From Planctomycetaceae bacterium (GTDB lineage Bacteria > Planctomycetota > Planctomycetia > Pirellulales > Pirellulaceae): a stretch of DNA of 64,000 nt. The DNA lies in assembly GCA_020638995.1 (NCBI GenBank), contig JACKHM010000001.1:372001-436000 (forward strand). Reading direction: 5' to 3'. Numbering within the stretch: position 1 is the first letter of the stretch; the number at the start of each line of letters is the position of its first letter. The position numbers and the translations under genes were made by a program. The notes beneath the pieces were generated by a model. It worked only from the letters and a program-made list of their open reading frames with translations. It was not told the DNA's origin and searched no databases. Below are positions 16,774 to 25,667 of the stretch, in pieces.

Positions 16774-17406
16774 ATGGATGCAAAGGTAATGTTCGAGTCC
16801 ATGGTTCTGGATGCGTTCAGCCCGATTATGGCGAAATACGGCTATGAACTTGTCGAATCCGATGATTGCTATGTAAGGCTGGATTCACAAAACAGCAGTA
16901 TCCAGTTGCACTATGATCGACGTCGATCTTTTGAGGTCGGTGTGGGATTTAGCGAATTGGTGAACGGAGAATGCTTGCGTCGGATTCCCTTCAACCTCGG
17001 AGAGGCTTTTCGAGAGTGCGGTGTTCCGGACGCTAACACTAGTTCGTTCTTTCAATCAGGTGACATATCACAAGTTCGCTGCTACTTGGCGTCCGTCGCA
17101 GACAGGCTGATGAACTATTGCGAACCGATTCTCACAGGAGATCGTGGATTTTTCGAGGCAGTCAACCATCGGCGGTCAGTAGAGGCCGCTGCGTACACTC
17201 GACAAATTCAGTTTCAGTCGGTACGCGACGAAGCAGATCGGGCTTGGCGTGACAGAGAATACGACAAGTACGTGAACCTCCTCGCGGAATTCAACGACGT
17301 ACTCCCTGAGTCGGATCAGAAGAAGCTGGATTATGCAAGAAAGAAGTTAGACGATGGAAACTGCCGAACCAACACTCAATCGGGGTCCACCTCAGACACA
17401 CTTTAA
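16774..17406 (+). CDS. Candidate immunity protein for module C
   Basis: The 210-residue soluble protein starts 2 bp after the module C stop. It begins MDAKVMFESMVLDAFSPIMA with no signal peptide. An N-terminal beta-rich part (SSIQLHYDRRRSFEVGVGF) is followed by a helical, charged C-terminal half. No named family was recognised, though the YGYEL...L.Y..RRSFEV pattern resembles small immunity-type proteins. Its place directly after a unique toxin tip is the main support. Confidence 0.55.
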   Translation: MDAKVMFESMVLDAFSPIMAKYGYELVESDDCYVRLDSQNSSIQLHYDRRRSFEVGVGFSELVNGECLRRIPFNLGEAFRECGVPDANTSSFFQSGDISQVRCYLASVADRLMNYCEPILTGDRGFFEAVNHRRSVEAAAYTRQIQFQSVRDEADRAWRDREYDKYVNLLAEFNDVLPESDQKKLDYARKKLDDGNCRTNTQSGSTSDTL

Positions 17407-17559
17407 CGCCGAAACGAGTAACAACAATCTCGGCTTCGTTGCGCTGACGCTGAAGTAGAAACGTGACACTGTGGAAACGAGAATCGACGACATCTTCGGC
17501 GACTAAACCAAGAAGACGTTTCGACTCGAAGCGAATGTGAATCTCGTGAAAACGGTTGA

Positions 17560-17764
17560 GAGGTGATTGACAAAAAACACGGCCTGGGAAGCAGCTATTT
17601 TTGCTTATCCAGGCCGCATTGATACTCATCATGTCTTGCTTGAGCGAGTGAGCCTGTCCATTAGAGTCGGTGATTCTGAAAGTTCAGAGCTCTAAACGAG
17701 GTCAGCGTGTTGCTGCCTCAAAGGTTTCGTGGCTCAAGCTCACTCGCTCAAGGAAGGACATAAT
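17560..17764 (+). ncRNA. Possible bridge-RNA-type leader of the IS110 element
   Basis: The non-coding leader before the IS110 recombinase can form a hairpin at 17578-17616 (CGGCCTGG with CCAGGCCG, plus AAGCA with TGCTT). It can also form a perfect 15-bp stem between 17639-17653 and 17738-17752 enclosing 84 nt. IS110-group elements encode their guide (bridge) RNA in this position. The distal arm ends 12 nt before the ATG, so the stem could also shield the ribosome binding site. Guide loops were not matched to flanks, so this remains a structural candidate. Confidence 0.4.
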
Positions 17765-18811
17765 ATGAAGTTCTACAATCGACAGCACGGATTCTACTGC
17801 GGAATCGACCTGCACGCCAACTCTATGCACGTCTGCGTCGTCGACCATCAAGGAAACAAACACCTCCATCGGAACTTCGATACCAAGAAACCCGAGAAGT
17901 TCCTCATCGCGTTGCAACCCTTCGAGAAGCACGATCTCATCATCGGCTGCGAGTCGACCTTCAATTGGTACTGGCTCGCCGATCTGTGTCATCAACAGAA
18001 CCTCGCGTTTCTGCTCGGTCACGCACTGTACTTGAAAGCCATTCACGGCGGTAAGACCAAGAGCGATCGCATCGACTCCGAGAAATTGGCGATGCTGCTG
18101 CGAGGCGGGAACTTCCCGACCAGCTACGTCTATCCCAAAGACATGCGAGGCACGCGCGACTTGCTGCGACGGCGAGCCATGATCGTGCGACGCAGATCCG
18201 CCACGATCGTCCACGTACAGATGGTCAACCATCAACAGAACTTGCCTGCCTTCAAAAAGTCGATCAGCTACAAGACGAATCGTGTCGGCATCGCCGATCG
18301 CTTCGAGGAAGACAGCGTGCAACGCATGGTCACGCTCGACGTGGACTTGATCGACTTCTATGACGAACAGATCAAGCGGCTCGATCTCTACCTGGAACAA
18401 CACGCGAAGATTGACGATGCGGATACGTTCTACCGCTTGATGAGCATTCCCGGCGTTGGCAGAATCCTGGCGATGACGATGCTGTACGAGATCCACAACA
18501 TCCGCCGCTTTGCGAAGGTCGGCGACTTTCTGTCGTACGCTCGGTTGGTCAAAGGCACGAACAGTTCGGCGGGCAAGCAGTATAAACCGACGGGCTCGAA
18601 GATCGGCAACCCGCACCTGAAATGGGCTTTCTCCGAAGCCATCACGTTGCTCAAACGCGAATCGCCTGACGCCAAAGCCTTTGCCGAGCGGATCGAGAAG
18701 CAACACAACAAAGCACGAGCCAACACGCTGCTGGCCGTGAAGCTTGGACGAGCCGTGTATTGGATGCTGACTCGCAAGACGGCCTTCGATAGCAGCATCT
18801 TTGCGAAGTAA
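17765..18811 (+). CDS. IS110-family DEDD recombinase
   Basis: The 348-residue protein has the RuvC-like N-terminal DEDD set (D15 in GIDLHANS, E63 in GCESTFNWYW, D101 and D104 in KSDRIDSEKL). The C-terminal Tnp_20 domain has IPGVGRILAMTMLYEI, a Ser-containing GTNSSAGKQY region and IGNPHLKWA. Both catalytic parts appear intact. ATG 17765 is preceded by AAGGA; an upstream ATG at 17729 lies inside the stem and is less likely. IS110 recombinases act with a guide RNA rather than terminal inverted repeats, so element ends cannot be drawn from sequence alone. Confidence 0.92.
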   Translation: MKFYNRQHGFYCGIDLHANSMHVCVVDHQGNKHLHRNFDTKKPEKFLIALQPFEKHDLIIGCESTFNWYWLADLCHQQNLAFLLGHALYLKAIHGGKTKSDRIDSEKLAMLLRGGNFPTSYVYPKDMRGTRDLLRRRAMIVRRRSATIVHVQMVNHQQNLPAFKKSISYKTNRVGIADRFEEDSVQRMVTLDVDLIDFYDEQIKRLDLYLEQHAKIDDADTFYRLMSIPGVGRILAMTMLYEIHNIRRFAKVGDFLSYARLVKGTNSSAGKQYKPTGSKIGNPHLKWAFSEAITLLKRESPDAKAFAERIEKQHNKARANTLLAVKLGRAVYWMLTRKTAFDSSIFAK

Positions 18812-19743
18812 CCAACGTAGCCGTCACTTGCCAAGTGACCAGCCCCAGTACGAACCATCACGTCGCGTTGGCGTGAGCCGAACGCATAACTGAACCGCGG
18901 CAACCTGACTGTCTAGCAATCAAGTTGCCAGACGCTGTGTAACCTGACTGTCAAACCACATGAGAAGTTCAGCTCTGAATTGTTCGACCCTGAGAAGTTC
19001 AACACAGACCGAACCAGCTCGCTCGACAGTCTACACGAGTGCGTCCGAGTTCACGCGCATTGAATGGACACGCCAACGCGACTTTTACGAACCATCACGA
19101 TTTCACAATTCACAACGGGAGACACCACGAACGACCAAGCAGGTTGCACGTCACTGCGAACCGCCCCTTAACTGGAAGCCCGGCTTCGTGTTCCTTTGGA
19201 GGATGCGAAGTGAGAGTGCCAGCCAACCCCTTTTGAATGGACCAGTGCCGTCACGGATAATTTCTACTGCCGTCTTCCGCGAGAAACACCGTTACGAAAG
19301 AAATCGGCGTTTCGGAAGACACCGCACAACGAGCGTCGGACCCATCGAGGTCGGCTCGTCGTGCGGCTGAGCGCTGACAGCTGTTTGAAGCAACTCGTTT
19401 ACGGCGGAGCGATCCGACGCGTAACCGCAGACTTCGTCATAGAAATCAAGCAACTCGACAACGCCGAACTCGCTTCGTCGTGGTCACGCCTTGGAAGAGT
19501 TCGCGAGCGTCGATCGTTATTCGGGAAAGCCAAGCATTACCGAGGCGGTAAAACGGCTCAACAACGAGCTGTCGACCAACTCAACGAGACTCCACGAATT
19601 CGGGTCTCAGAAAAATGCAAAGTTTTTACCGCGCTCACCGTACGTACTACTTGACAAAGAAAGACATACAGCTGTTACCACCCATCTCGCCATATACCTG
19701 AGCCACAGACGGCCAGAAATGTCCTGATGGCAGACTCGTCACT
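18812..19743. other. Non-coding stretch after the IS110 gene with short direct repeats
   Basis: No convincing gene is seen; open frames here lack known motifs and ribosome binding sites. A perfect hairpin, GTCACTTG-C-CAAGTGAC, lies at 18833-18849. AACCTGACTGTC occurs at 18902 and 18941, and TGAGAAGTTCA at 18961 and 18991. The IS110 right end probably lies within the first 150 bp. The rest looks like decayed sequence. Confidence 0.5.
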
Positions 19744-21000
19744 CTAGAACATCAAGATTGCGTCAACTCCCATCAGGAACTGAGCGCTGTCGTTACCGTC
19801 GTTGTAGGGATTTGCAGCGCCATCAAACCAATCGGCTCGCAATTCAGGCCTGACCATGACGTTGCTGGTTGGTGTCCAGTTCAAGCCACACGAGACCGAA
19901 TAAAAGTTGCCGACGAAGGGTGGGTTGTTAGCATTGCTGGGACGATTCAAACCAACGCGTGTGCCATCTTCATCGCGGAACCATTCGAATCTAAGGCCTG
20001 CTTTCCAGCAGTCATTGATCGTGTAGTATGCGTACTGGTCGACACCGTACCAATCGGCTTGGCCGCCAGTCGGAGAACCTTGCGATTGCATACCAAGCCA
20101 ATGGTGGAAGACATACTCCAGGCGGCATGTCAAAGGCAAGCTGACCAGCCAACTGTAGCGGGTTCGATTGGTGAAGTCCGATGTTGGTGCGAGGCCGGAG
20201 AGGTTGTTAAAGTCATCACCAGTCGTGACCGCGAACGATGTCCATGCTCCGGTATTCTGGAAGTCATACTTGGCTTTTCCGATGAAGCCAACTCGGTCAC
20301 TCACTCGGTCGAATGCATCCCAACCATTGTGCAGACCGAGAGTCAGCGTCAACGCGTCACTTGGATTCCAGTTCGCTTGGGCTCCCCAGTGAGTAAAGGG
20401 ACCTGCAAATTGGTAGCTGTACGACTTGGTGTAAAAGAAGTTGTCAGGCGACATGACGCCTTCATATCCAACAACCGAATAGAAGTGTCCCACTTGGACA
20501 TTGAGGTCTTGGTTACCGACCGAGACGTAAGCCTGTGGGAACGCCAGTCCATAGTACTCGTCGTTCCAACGTGCTGCTCCATTCGGATGTCTTTCTATAC
20601 CGATGGATTGGGCCAGAAGATAGTCTTCACCGTAGAGCATGTCGAGGCGGAAGCCGACACCGCGACCGCAATGTGGGAGGTCCTTTTCTGCAACAATATA
20701 AAGCTGGTTCATCATTCCTTCGTTTGCACGATCAACAGCGTTGTAGGGACCATTGAACTTACTGTTGGGCCGCCCCGTGTTGGCAACGACTCCGGCATCC
20801 AGCCAGCCATAAATGTTGATGCCACCGACATAGCTGCTCTTACTGCAGGAGCAATAGCCTGAGCATGCGTGCTTTTGCGACGCGTCGTATCCCGCTTCGA
20901 TCAAGTCAGGTTCGCCTAATGATGCGAAATCCAACTCGGCAAATAATGTTGCTGCGTTCAGCACCACGCAGCTTGCAACCAACACTCGAAAAATCCGCAT
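19744..21000 (-). CDS. Outer-membrane beta-barrel porin, BBP2/OmpL-like
   Basis: The 418-residue protein has a signal peptide (MRIFRVLVASCVVLNAATLFA) and a short Cys-containing segment (HACSGYCSCSK). A barrel region rich in alternating aromatic strands follows, with GGINIYGWLDAGV, VQVGHFYSVVGYEG, HWGAQANWNPSDALTLTLG and GLNWTPTSNVMVRPELRADW, ending in a terminal Phe as in outer-membrane proteins. This matches the BBP2 family, common in planctomycetes. It should form an outer-membrane channel; the substrate is unknown. It stands alone, flanked by mobile-element debris on both sides. Confidence 0.85.
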   Translation of the reverse strand: MRIFRVLVASCVVLNAATLFAELDFASLGEPDLIEAGYDASQKHACSGYCSCSKSSYVGGINIYGWLDAGVVANTGRPNSKFNGPYNAVDRANEGMMNQLYIVAEKDLPHCGRGVGFRLDMLYGEDYLLAQSIGIERHPNGAARWNDEYYGLAFPQAYVSVGNQDLNVQVGHFYSVVGYEGVMSPDNFFYTKSYSYQFAGPFTHWGAQANWNPSDALTLTLGLHNGWDAFDRVSDRVGFIGKAKYDFQNTGAWTSFAVTTGDDFNNLSGLAPTSDFTNRTRYSWLVSLPLTCRLEYVFHHWLGMQSQGSPTGGQADWYGVDQYAYYTINDCWKAGLRFEWFRDEDGTRVGLNRPSNANNPPFVGNFYSVSCGLNWTPTSNVMVRPELRADWFDGAANPYNDGNDSAQFLMGVDAILMF

Positions 21001-21483
21001 TACGATACCCCTTAAACACCCAAAACGGCTTGCCTAATACAGCTAGGAAAGATAACGACCTAACAAGTCTCCACATTCATCAGTAGACTCCAATGGAGAT
21101 CGGTTAGCTGCCGTCCATGAATCGAGCGAAGACCGATAAACAGCCAGGCCTTGACAAGGAATCGCGTTGCTCGAAACGAATATTCACGCGTATCAAGTCA
21201 CGTAAGATATGCCGTCGAGAAACTGTTTTCTGGTGCTTGGGTTATTCACAGCCGATGCGGATATGCACGAACACCTGGATGAGTCGTGTGGGCTGAAAGC
21301 AGCCTTCGTAAACCCGGCGATTTGGCGACCAGAGTGTCCCGAAAGACCAGCATTCCTGGCATGGCGAAATTCGCATTTGCGTAGCTGCTAAACCCGACAC
21401 TACAAATCAGGAGTGAACAAGAATCAGGAATGAACAATCTGGCGATTCGTTGCAACGCTATTCAGCGGTTCAGGGAAGTTTTC
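21001..21483. other. Intergenic, no gene seen
   Basis: This contains the porin promoter side and no convincing coding frame. Near 21408-21434 an imperfect direct repeat (ATCAGGAGTGAAC / ATCAGGAATGAAC) is visible. Confidence 0.45.
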
Positions 21484-21536
21484 GTGAGGCAATCGCAAAA
21501 GCATGCGTTTACGCTGGTCGAATTTGCTGGTGGTCA
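21484..21536 (+). pseudogene. Broken start of a DUF1559 protein gene
   Basis: GTG 21484 starts MRQSQKHAFTLVE. With one extra T removed (GAATTTGCTG for GAATTGCTG) it continues LLVVIA, exactly the prepilin-type opening of DUF1559 proteins (AFTLVELLVVIA). After about 17 residues the sequence changes to the decayed transposase region. The gene was apparently cut by insertion of that element and then frameshifted. Confidence 0.6.
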
Positions 21537-21719
21537 TTGCGGAATGGGGAGAAATCAACGGGGTGAGGCGTTTGCGTTGTAGTCCGAACTAAGGCTGGTC
21601 GTTTTGCTGAGTAACGCGTTGGATGCGGGCTCGGTAAGGCTTGGGAGCGGGATTCAGCGACTGCACAAGGGGGTTCTGACAGGTCGGCGCAGCCCGCGAC
21701 CGCGTTGCTGCAAAGCGTT

Positions 21720-22300
21720 TGGCACCGTGAAGCAGTTGGGGACGTCACGGACGAGGCGGCTCGCTCGCGTAAAGCTTGAGCGATGGGGCTGAGGCCAAGT
21801 TTGCCCAAGGTGCCTTGAGAGCGACCGCCTTCGTAACTAGGCGCAATGGCGAGCAACGTCGCGAACGCGGCATGAACCGCCAGCACCGCTCCCACCCAAG
21901 CATAAAAGCAACGCGAGCCCTTGAGGTTGCCGTCATCCACTTCCCAGGAGATTTTCAGCCGAGCGTTCACTCGCTCCGCCGACGTGCGGCCTTTGTACAG
22001 TCGCTCGAACTTCTTCGTCGTACGCGGCAACTCCGGGAAGCGGCGGAGATCTATCTCGCGAGGCACAAGGACGGTCTTACCGTAAGACTTCTCGCCGTTA
22101 CACAGCGCCGACATCGGGCACTCCCAGCCTTCGTGGTTGCCGGACAGCGATACTTGATCGCTTCGCGGTCCGGCTCGTAGCCGATATACGCCGTCTGATG
22201 ACGCACCATCGGTTGGCTGACTCGGTCGTAACAATACAGAGTGCCGGCTTCGTCGTACACGATGTTCGAGTTGCCGTCGTAACCCGGAAGCATCCGCTCG
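21720..22300 (-). pseudogene. Decayed DDE transposase, C-terminal half
   Basis: Leftward frames encode MLPGYDGNSNIVYDEAGTLY and PMVRHQTAYIGYEPDREAIK, then after a frame change near 22130 GWECPMSALCNGEKSYGK, ELPRTTKKFERLYKGRTSAE and RVNARLKISWEVDD. The final pattern (KFE.LYKGRTS.ERVNARLK) is the C-terminal end of an IS4/IS5-type (DDE_Tnp_1) transposase. The N-terminal catalytic part is missing. The remnant is bounded on the right by the toxin-arm border at 22305 and on the left by the broken DUF1559 start. Confidence 0.7.
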
Positions 22301-22304
22301 AAAT

Positions 22305-22595
22305 GTCAATGGGGATAAGTCCATTTACGGAGCCACCCTCTGCAAGTCGCGGCCAGTTGTCCAAGTCGGAATCGAAGTCGACCTACAAGTTGGTTGATGT
22401 GTATGGTTCGTCCTACAACGGCCATACGAACATCAGCTTCGGCACCGACCGCGCGGCCACCCCCAGCGGCTCGACCCATTCGGAAGAGAACTGAACATTC
22501 GATCAAGTGTCGGAGCCCCAGGACAATTGGAGCGACGAAAAGGCGCATTAAATAGGACGCTAACCAAGAGCTGGTTTGATATCATGAAGGCGATG
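22305..22595 (+). repeat. Shared arm copy 4, rearranged fragments
   Basis: The arm border TCAATGGGGATAAGTCC is at 22305. After an internal deletion it continues as KSESKSTYKLVDVYGSSYNG and SGSTHSEEN, then an in-frame TGA, then FDQVSEPQDNWSDE. At about 22553-22588 a second fragment resembles the beginning of the arm (TLTKSWFDI for TLTKDEFGI). End followed by start suggests a former tandem array. Confidence 0.75.
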
Positions 22596-22682
22596 GCAAT
22601 AGTATCGAGGGCGGTTATTGAGGAATCGAGAGAAATGATCCGTGCAGACAATTGTTTTGGTGATGCGGTAGTGAGCGGCAAG

Positions 22683-24311
22683 ATGCGGTTGACGACACTC
22701 GCTGTGTTATTTACCGCCATCGCTTCCGGCGGCAGCGGTGCCGAACTGCAATATGGCCGGAAAGTTGGCGAACAGTTCGCCTATCGCGTCGAGATCAGCG
22801 CCGAGATGGCAGACGAGATCACCTCGTACAAGGGTGTTACTCGCTACACCATCGATGAGGTGAGTGCGGAGCAAGTGCGAATGACCTATCAAGGCGGTTT
22901 GTCGGAATCGACGAAGCGTAAGGCGTCGTCGCGTTCGAGCCTGCCATTTGGACCTCGCTTCGGCCCGTTTGGCCCCGGAGGAGTGCCAAGCCCGTTTTCT
23001 CGACCAACCTTTGCAGGAAAGATCCAGACAACCAACAAGATCACCATGTCTCGCCGTGGTAACGTGCTTGCTTTGAAAGGCGATTCACAGTTGCCGTTTT
23101 TGCTGGGCAACGTCTCGTTGTTACCGTTCGAGGTCTTGTCGACCGGTGATAAACGAGAGTGGTTGGCAGATTCGGGAGTCTCGATCACGCAGGAGCAAGA
23201 AGGTTATCGACCGTTCGGCCGCTTTGGACCTTTCGGAGGTGACGATGAAAAGAGCATTCAAGCCGGTAGTGAGAAGACCGAGTATGTGATCGAAAGCGAT
23301 TCACCCACCGCGGTTGTCATCAAGAAGTCTTATCAACTGTCTTCTCCCAAAGCAGGAAACCAACCGGCCTATGAGTTTACAGGTACCGGGACGTGGACTT
23401 TCAATCCCAGCGACGGTATGCCACAAGCGTCGGACTTCGCAGCCAAGCTGGTTGTCGATGAAAACAACACCAAGACGACGATACCGATTTCGATCAAGTA
23501 CCATCGACTGTCGCCCGAAGAGATCGCCAAACTAGATTCAGAGGCCGAACAAGCGAAACGCGATCGAGAGATGGCCGTCGCCAAGGCCAAAGAGGCTGCC
23601 GAAGCTCCACTCACAGCGAATGAAAGAAGCGAGGCGCTCGCGGCGCTCCGTTCCGGCGATAGTGACAAGGTACTGAAATCACTGGAGCGACTCGGTAAGA
23701 AATCACCCAAAGAAGCGGATCCCGAAGTTGCCGCCACCATCCAGCCGCTGCTGAACGATCCGAGTAAGAAGATCCAAGAAGTCGCGAGCAAGACACTGGC
23801 CAAGTGGTCACCTGAGTACAAGTTGAAATACGAGTTGAATAAGGCTTACGACAGTCACATGCCGGTAAAAGCCACCGGTCGCACCGTGACGGAATCGACA
23901 CCGTTGTACGTGGGTCAACTCGTAGCTGCGAAGCTTTATGCATCCTGGTTTGCCGCCGAAATCCTGGAATTGCGACCGGATGGAAAGGTGCTGGTCCGCA
24001 AACGCGGGTTTGCTCCGCGGGAGCACACCCTATCACGACAGGACATTCAACTCGCGCCTGACGAACTGGATCAACCCCAAAAGCCAACGCCGCTCGCCTC
24101 GACGACGCCTGTCCTGCGAACATGGAGTGATGCGACCGGCAAATTCAAGGTCGAAGCGACTTTCGTCAAGGTCGCCGATGGCAAGGTCACGATTCGGCGA
24201 ACTGGCGGTCGCGAAGTTGAAGTACCCATCGCCAAGCTTAGCGCAGAAGACCAGAGATTTATCGAGGCACAACAGGCGAAGTCGAGCGGCGGCGAAAATC
24301 CGTTCGAGTAA
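22683..24311 (+). CDS. Secreted SHD1-domain protein
   Basis: The 542-residue protein starts with a signal peptide (MRLTTLAVLFTAIASGGSGA). The upstream part of the open frame derives from arm debris, so ATG 22683 is preferred. A beta-rich N-terminal half holds a Pro/Phe/Gly-rich loop (FGPRFGPFGPGG). An Ala/Glu/Lys-rich helical linker lies near residues 290-380, and a HEAT-like stretch (NDPSKKIQEVASKTLAKW) follows. The C-terminus is an SLA1-homology SHD1 domain (RTWSDATGKFKVEATFVKV, then EVPIAKLSAEDQRFI). SHD1 is widespread in secreted planctomycete proteins. Function is unknown. Confidence 0.8.
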   Translation: MRLTTLAVLFTAIASGGSGAELQYGRKVGEQFAYRVEISAEMADEITSYKGVTRYTIDEVSAEQVRMTYQGGLSESTKRKASSRSSLPFGPRFGPFGPGGVPSPFSRPTFAGKIQTTNKITMSRRGNVLALKGDSQLPFLLGNVSLLPFEVLSTGDKREWLADSGVSITQEQEGYRPFGRFGPFGGDDEKSIQAGSEKTEYVIESDSPTAVVIKKSYQLSSPKAGNQPAYEFTGTGTWTFNPSDGMPQASDFAAKLVVDENNTKTTIPISIKYHRLSPEEIAKLDSEAEQAKRDREMAVAKAKEAAEAPLTANERSEALAALRSGDSDKVLKSLERLGKKSPKEADPEVAATIQPLLNDPSKKIQEVASKTLAKWSPEYKLKYELNKAYDSHMPVKATGRTVTESTPLYVGQLVAAKLYASWFAAEILELRPDGKVLVRKRGFAPREHTLSRQDIQLAPDELDQPQKPTPLASTTPVLRTWSDATGKFKVEATFVKVADGKVTIRRTGGREVEVPIAKLSAEDQRFIEAQQAKSSGGENPFE

Positions 24312-24581
24312 GGTTATCCGTAGCGAATCAGTCTTCGCGGACCAGAACCGCAAGCCAATTAGCCGTCACAATGGGCCATGACGAGCCCGAAAGACGAGGT
24401 GACGACGACGAGTTGCTCGACCTTGCGAAGCGATGCGCGATCGGTCCAGAAAAATTGTATTCCGACTGGGCAAAATAGTTAGAACAATCTGGATAATCTG
24501 CGGCTCCCCCCATAAAATGTGGCCGGTTGCGTGGATCTCGCCGAATATAAGATTTTGACGCACACCTATGACGAAGGCAAA

Positions 24582-25640
24582 ATGGCAAGTACTGCAAAAA
24601 ATCGGACCGAGAGAACTCGCCGACAACCGAAGCCCTTTTGGGCCGACTACTCGGACAGCGAGTTGTTGGACATGCGCATTTGTGACCTGGGACTTCGGGT
24701 CAAGGGCACACGGCTCGAGCATCGCATTGAGCAACTCTACGACGAACTATCCACGCGAGGGCTGAAGTTTCGCCCACACTGCTGGCTCTCAGACGAATGG
24801 TTTACACCGGACGGGATTCCCGGCATCGCGATCCCCTTCTATCTGGCTCACCCGCGACTCGAGCGGCTCGAGCGCAAACAAATGTTGGAGGTCGAGGGGG
24901 GGAGCAAGGCCACGTGTATGCGGATTTTGCGCCACGAAGCTGGCCATGCCATCGACAACGCTTACAAGCTTGGTCGCCGCCGTTCTTGGCAGGCGGTGTT
25001 TGGCAATTCGTCGATACCATACCCGGAACACTACTCACCCAAGCCGTACAGCAAAAGTTTTGTTCAGCATCTGGATATGTGGTATGCGCAGGCCCACCCC
25101 GCCGAAGACTTTGCCGAGACATTTGCCGTCTGGCTGAGACCGCGTTCGCCCTGGCGTACACAGTACAACGGCTGGCCAGCGCTCCAAAAACTCGAGTACG
25201 TCGATCGGTTGATGGTTGACTTGTCCGCCAAAAAGCAGTTAGTCGCCACGCGCAAGCGGATGGACCCAGTGCGAATCTTGCGAAAGACGCTTCGTGAACA
25301 CTACGACGAAAAGAAGGAGCGATACGGCGTGGGATATCCAACAGTTTACGATCGTGACCTTTTGAAGCTGTTCTCCGCCGCTCCCGAGTTTAGCGGCAAC
25401 CCGGCGGCCACGGTGTTCCTACGAGCCAATCGACGTTACTTGCGACAGGCAATCGGCGAGTGGACCGGCCAGTATCAATACACCATCGATCAAGTCCTGA
25501 ATGAGATGATCGACCGCTGCCGCGAACTACGTCTGCGTCTTCGCCGATCTGAGCGTCACTCGCGTCGCGATCTACTTGTTATGCTAACCGTTCAGACAAT
25601 GAACTACCTGCACGGAGGGAACCACCGTGTCGCACTGTGA
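24582..25640 (+). CDS. Putative zinc-binding metallopeptidase
   Basis: The 352-residue protein carries RHEAGHAIDNAY with HEAGH at 118-122, a zincin active site. A downstream HPAEDFAETFAVWL supplies a likely third ligand region. It matches the planctomycete and proteobacterial putative zinc-binding metallopeptidase family. ATG 24582 has GAAGG 7 bases upstream; an extended start at 24519 is less likely. No signal peptide is seen. The ATP-grasp gene follows after 27 bp on the same strand, so they are probably co-transcribed. The substrate is unknown. Confidence 0.8.
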   Translation: MASTAKNRTERTRRQPKPFWADYSDSELLDMRICDLGLRVKGTRLEHRIEQLYDELSTRGLKFRPHCWLSDEWFTPDGIPGIAIPFYLAHPRLERLERKQMLEVEGGSKATCMRILRHEAGHAIDNAYKLGRRRSWQAVFGNSSIPYPEHYSPKPYSKSFVQHLDMWYAQAHPAEDFAETFAVWLRPRSPWRTQYNGWPALQKLEYVDRLMVDLSAKKQLVATRKRMDPVRILRKTLREHYDEKKERYGVGYPTVYDRDLLKLFSAAPEFSGNPAATVFLRANRRYLRQAIGEWTGQYQYTIDQVLNEMIDRCRELRLRLRRSERHSRRDLLVMLTVQTMNYLHGGNHRVAL

Positions 25641-25667
25641 CTCGGCTCCATCGACGAAAAGCGCAAC

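Noticed and set aside
17702..18706. A 334-codon minus-strand open frame
   Set aside because: It is antisense to the IS110 recombinase, which has the full DEDD set; the antisense product matches nothing known to me.
18960..19727. Plus-strand open frames of 60-136 codons after the IS110 gene
   Set aside because: They have no family resemblance and no ribosome binding sites, and they lie in repeat-rich decayed DNA.
20059..20862. A 267-codon plus-strand open frame
   Set aside because: It is opposite the porin gene and its sequence shows no domain; the porin has a signal peptide, barrel strands and terminal Phe.
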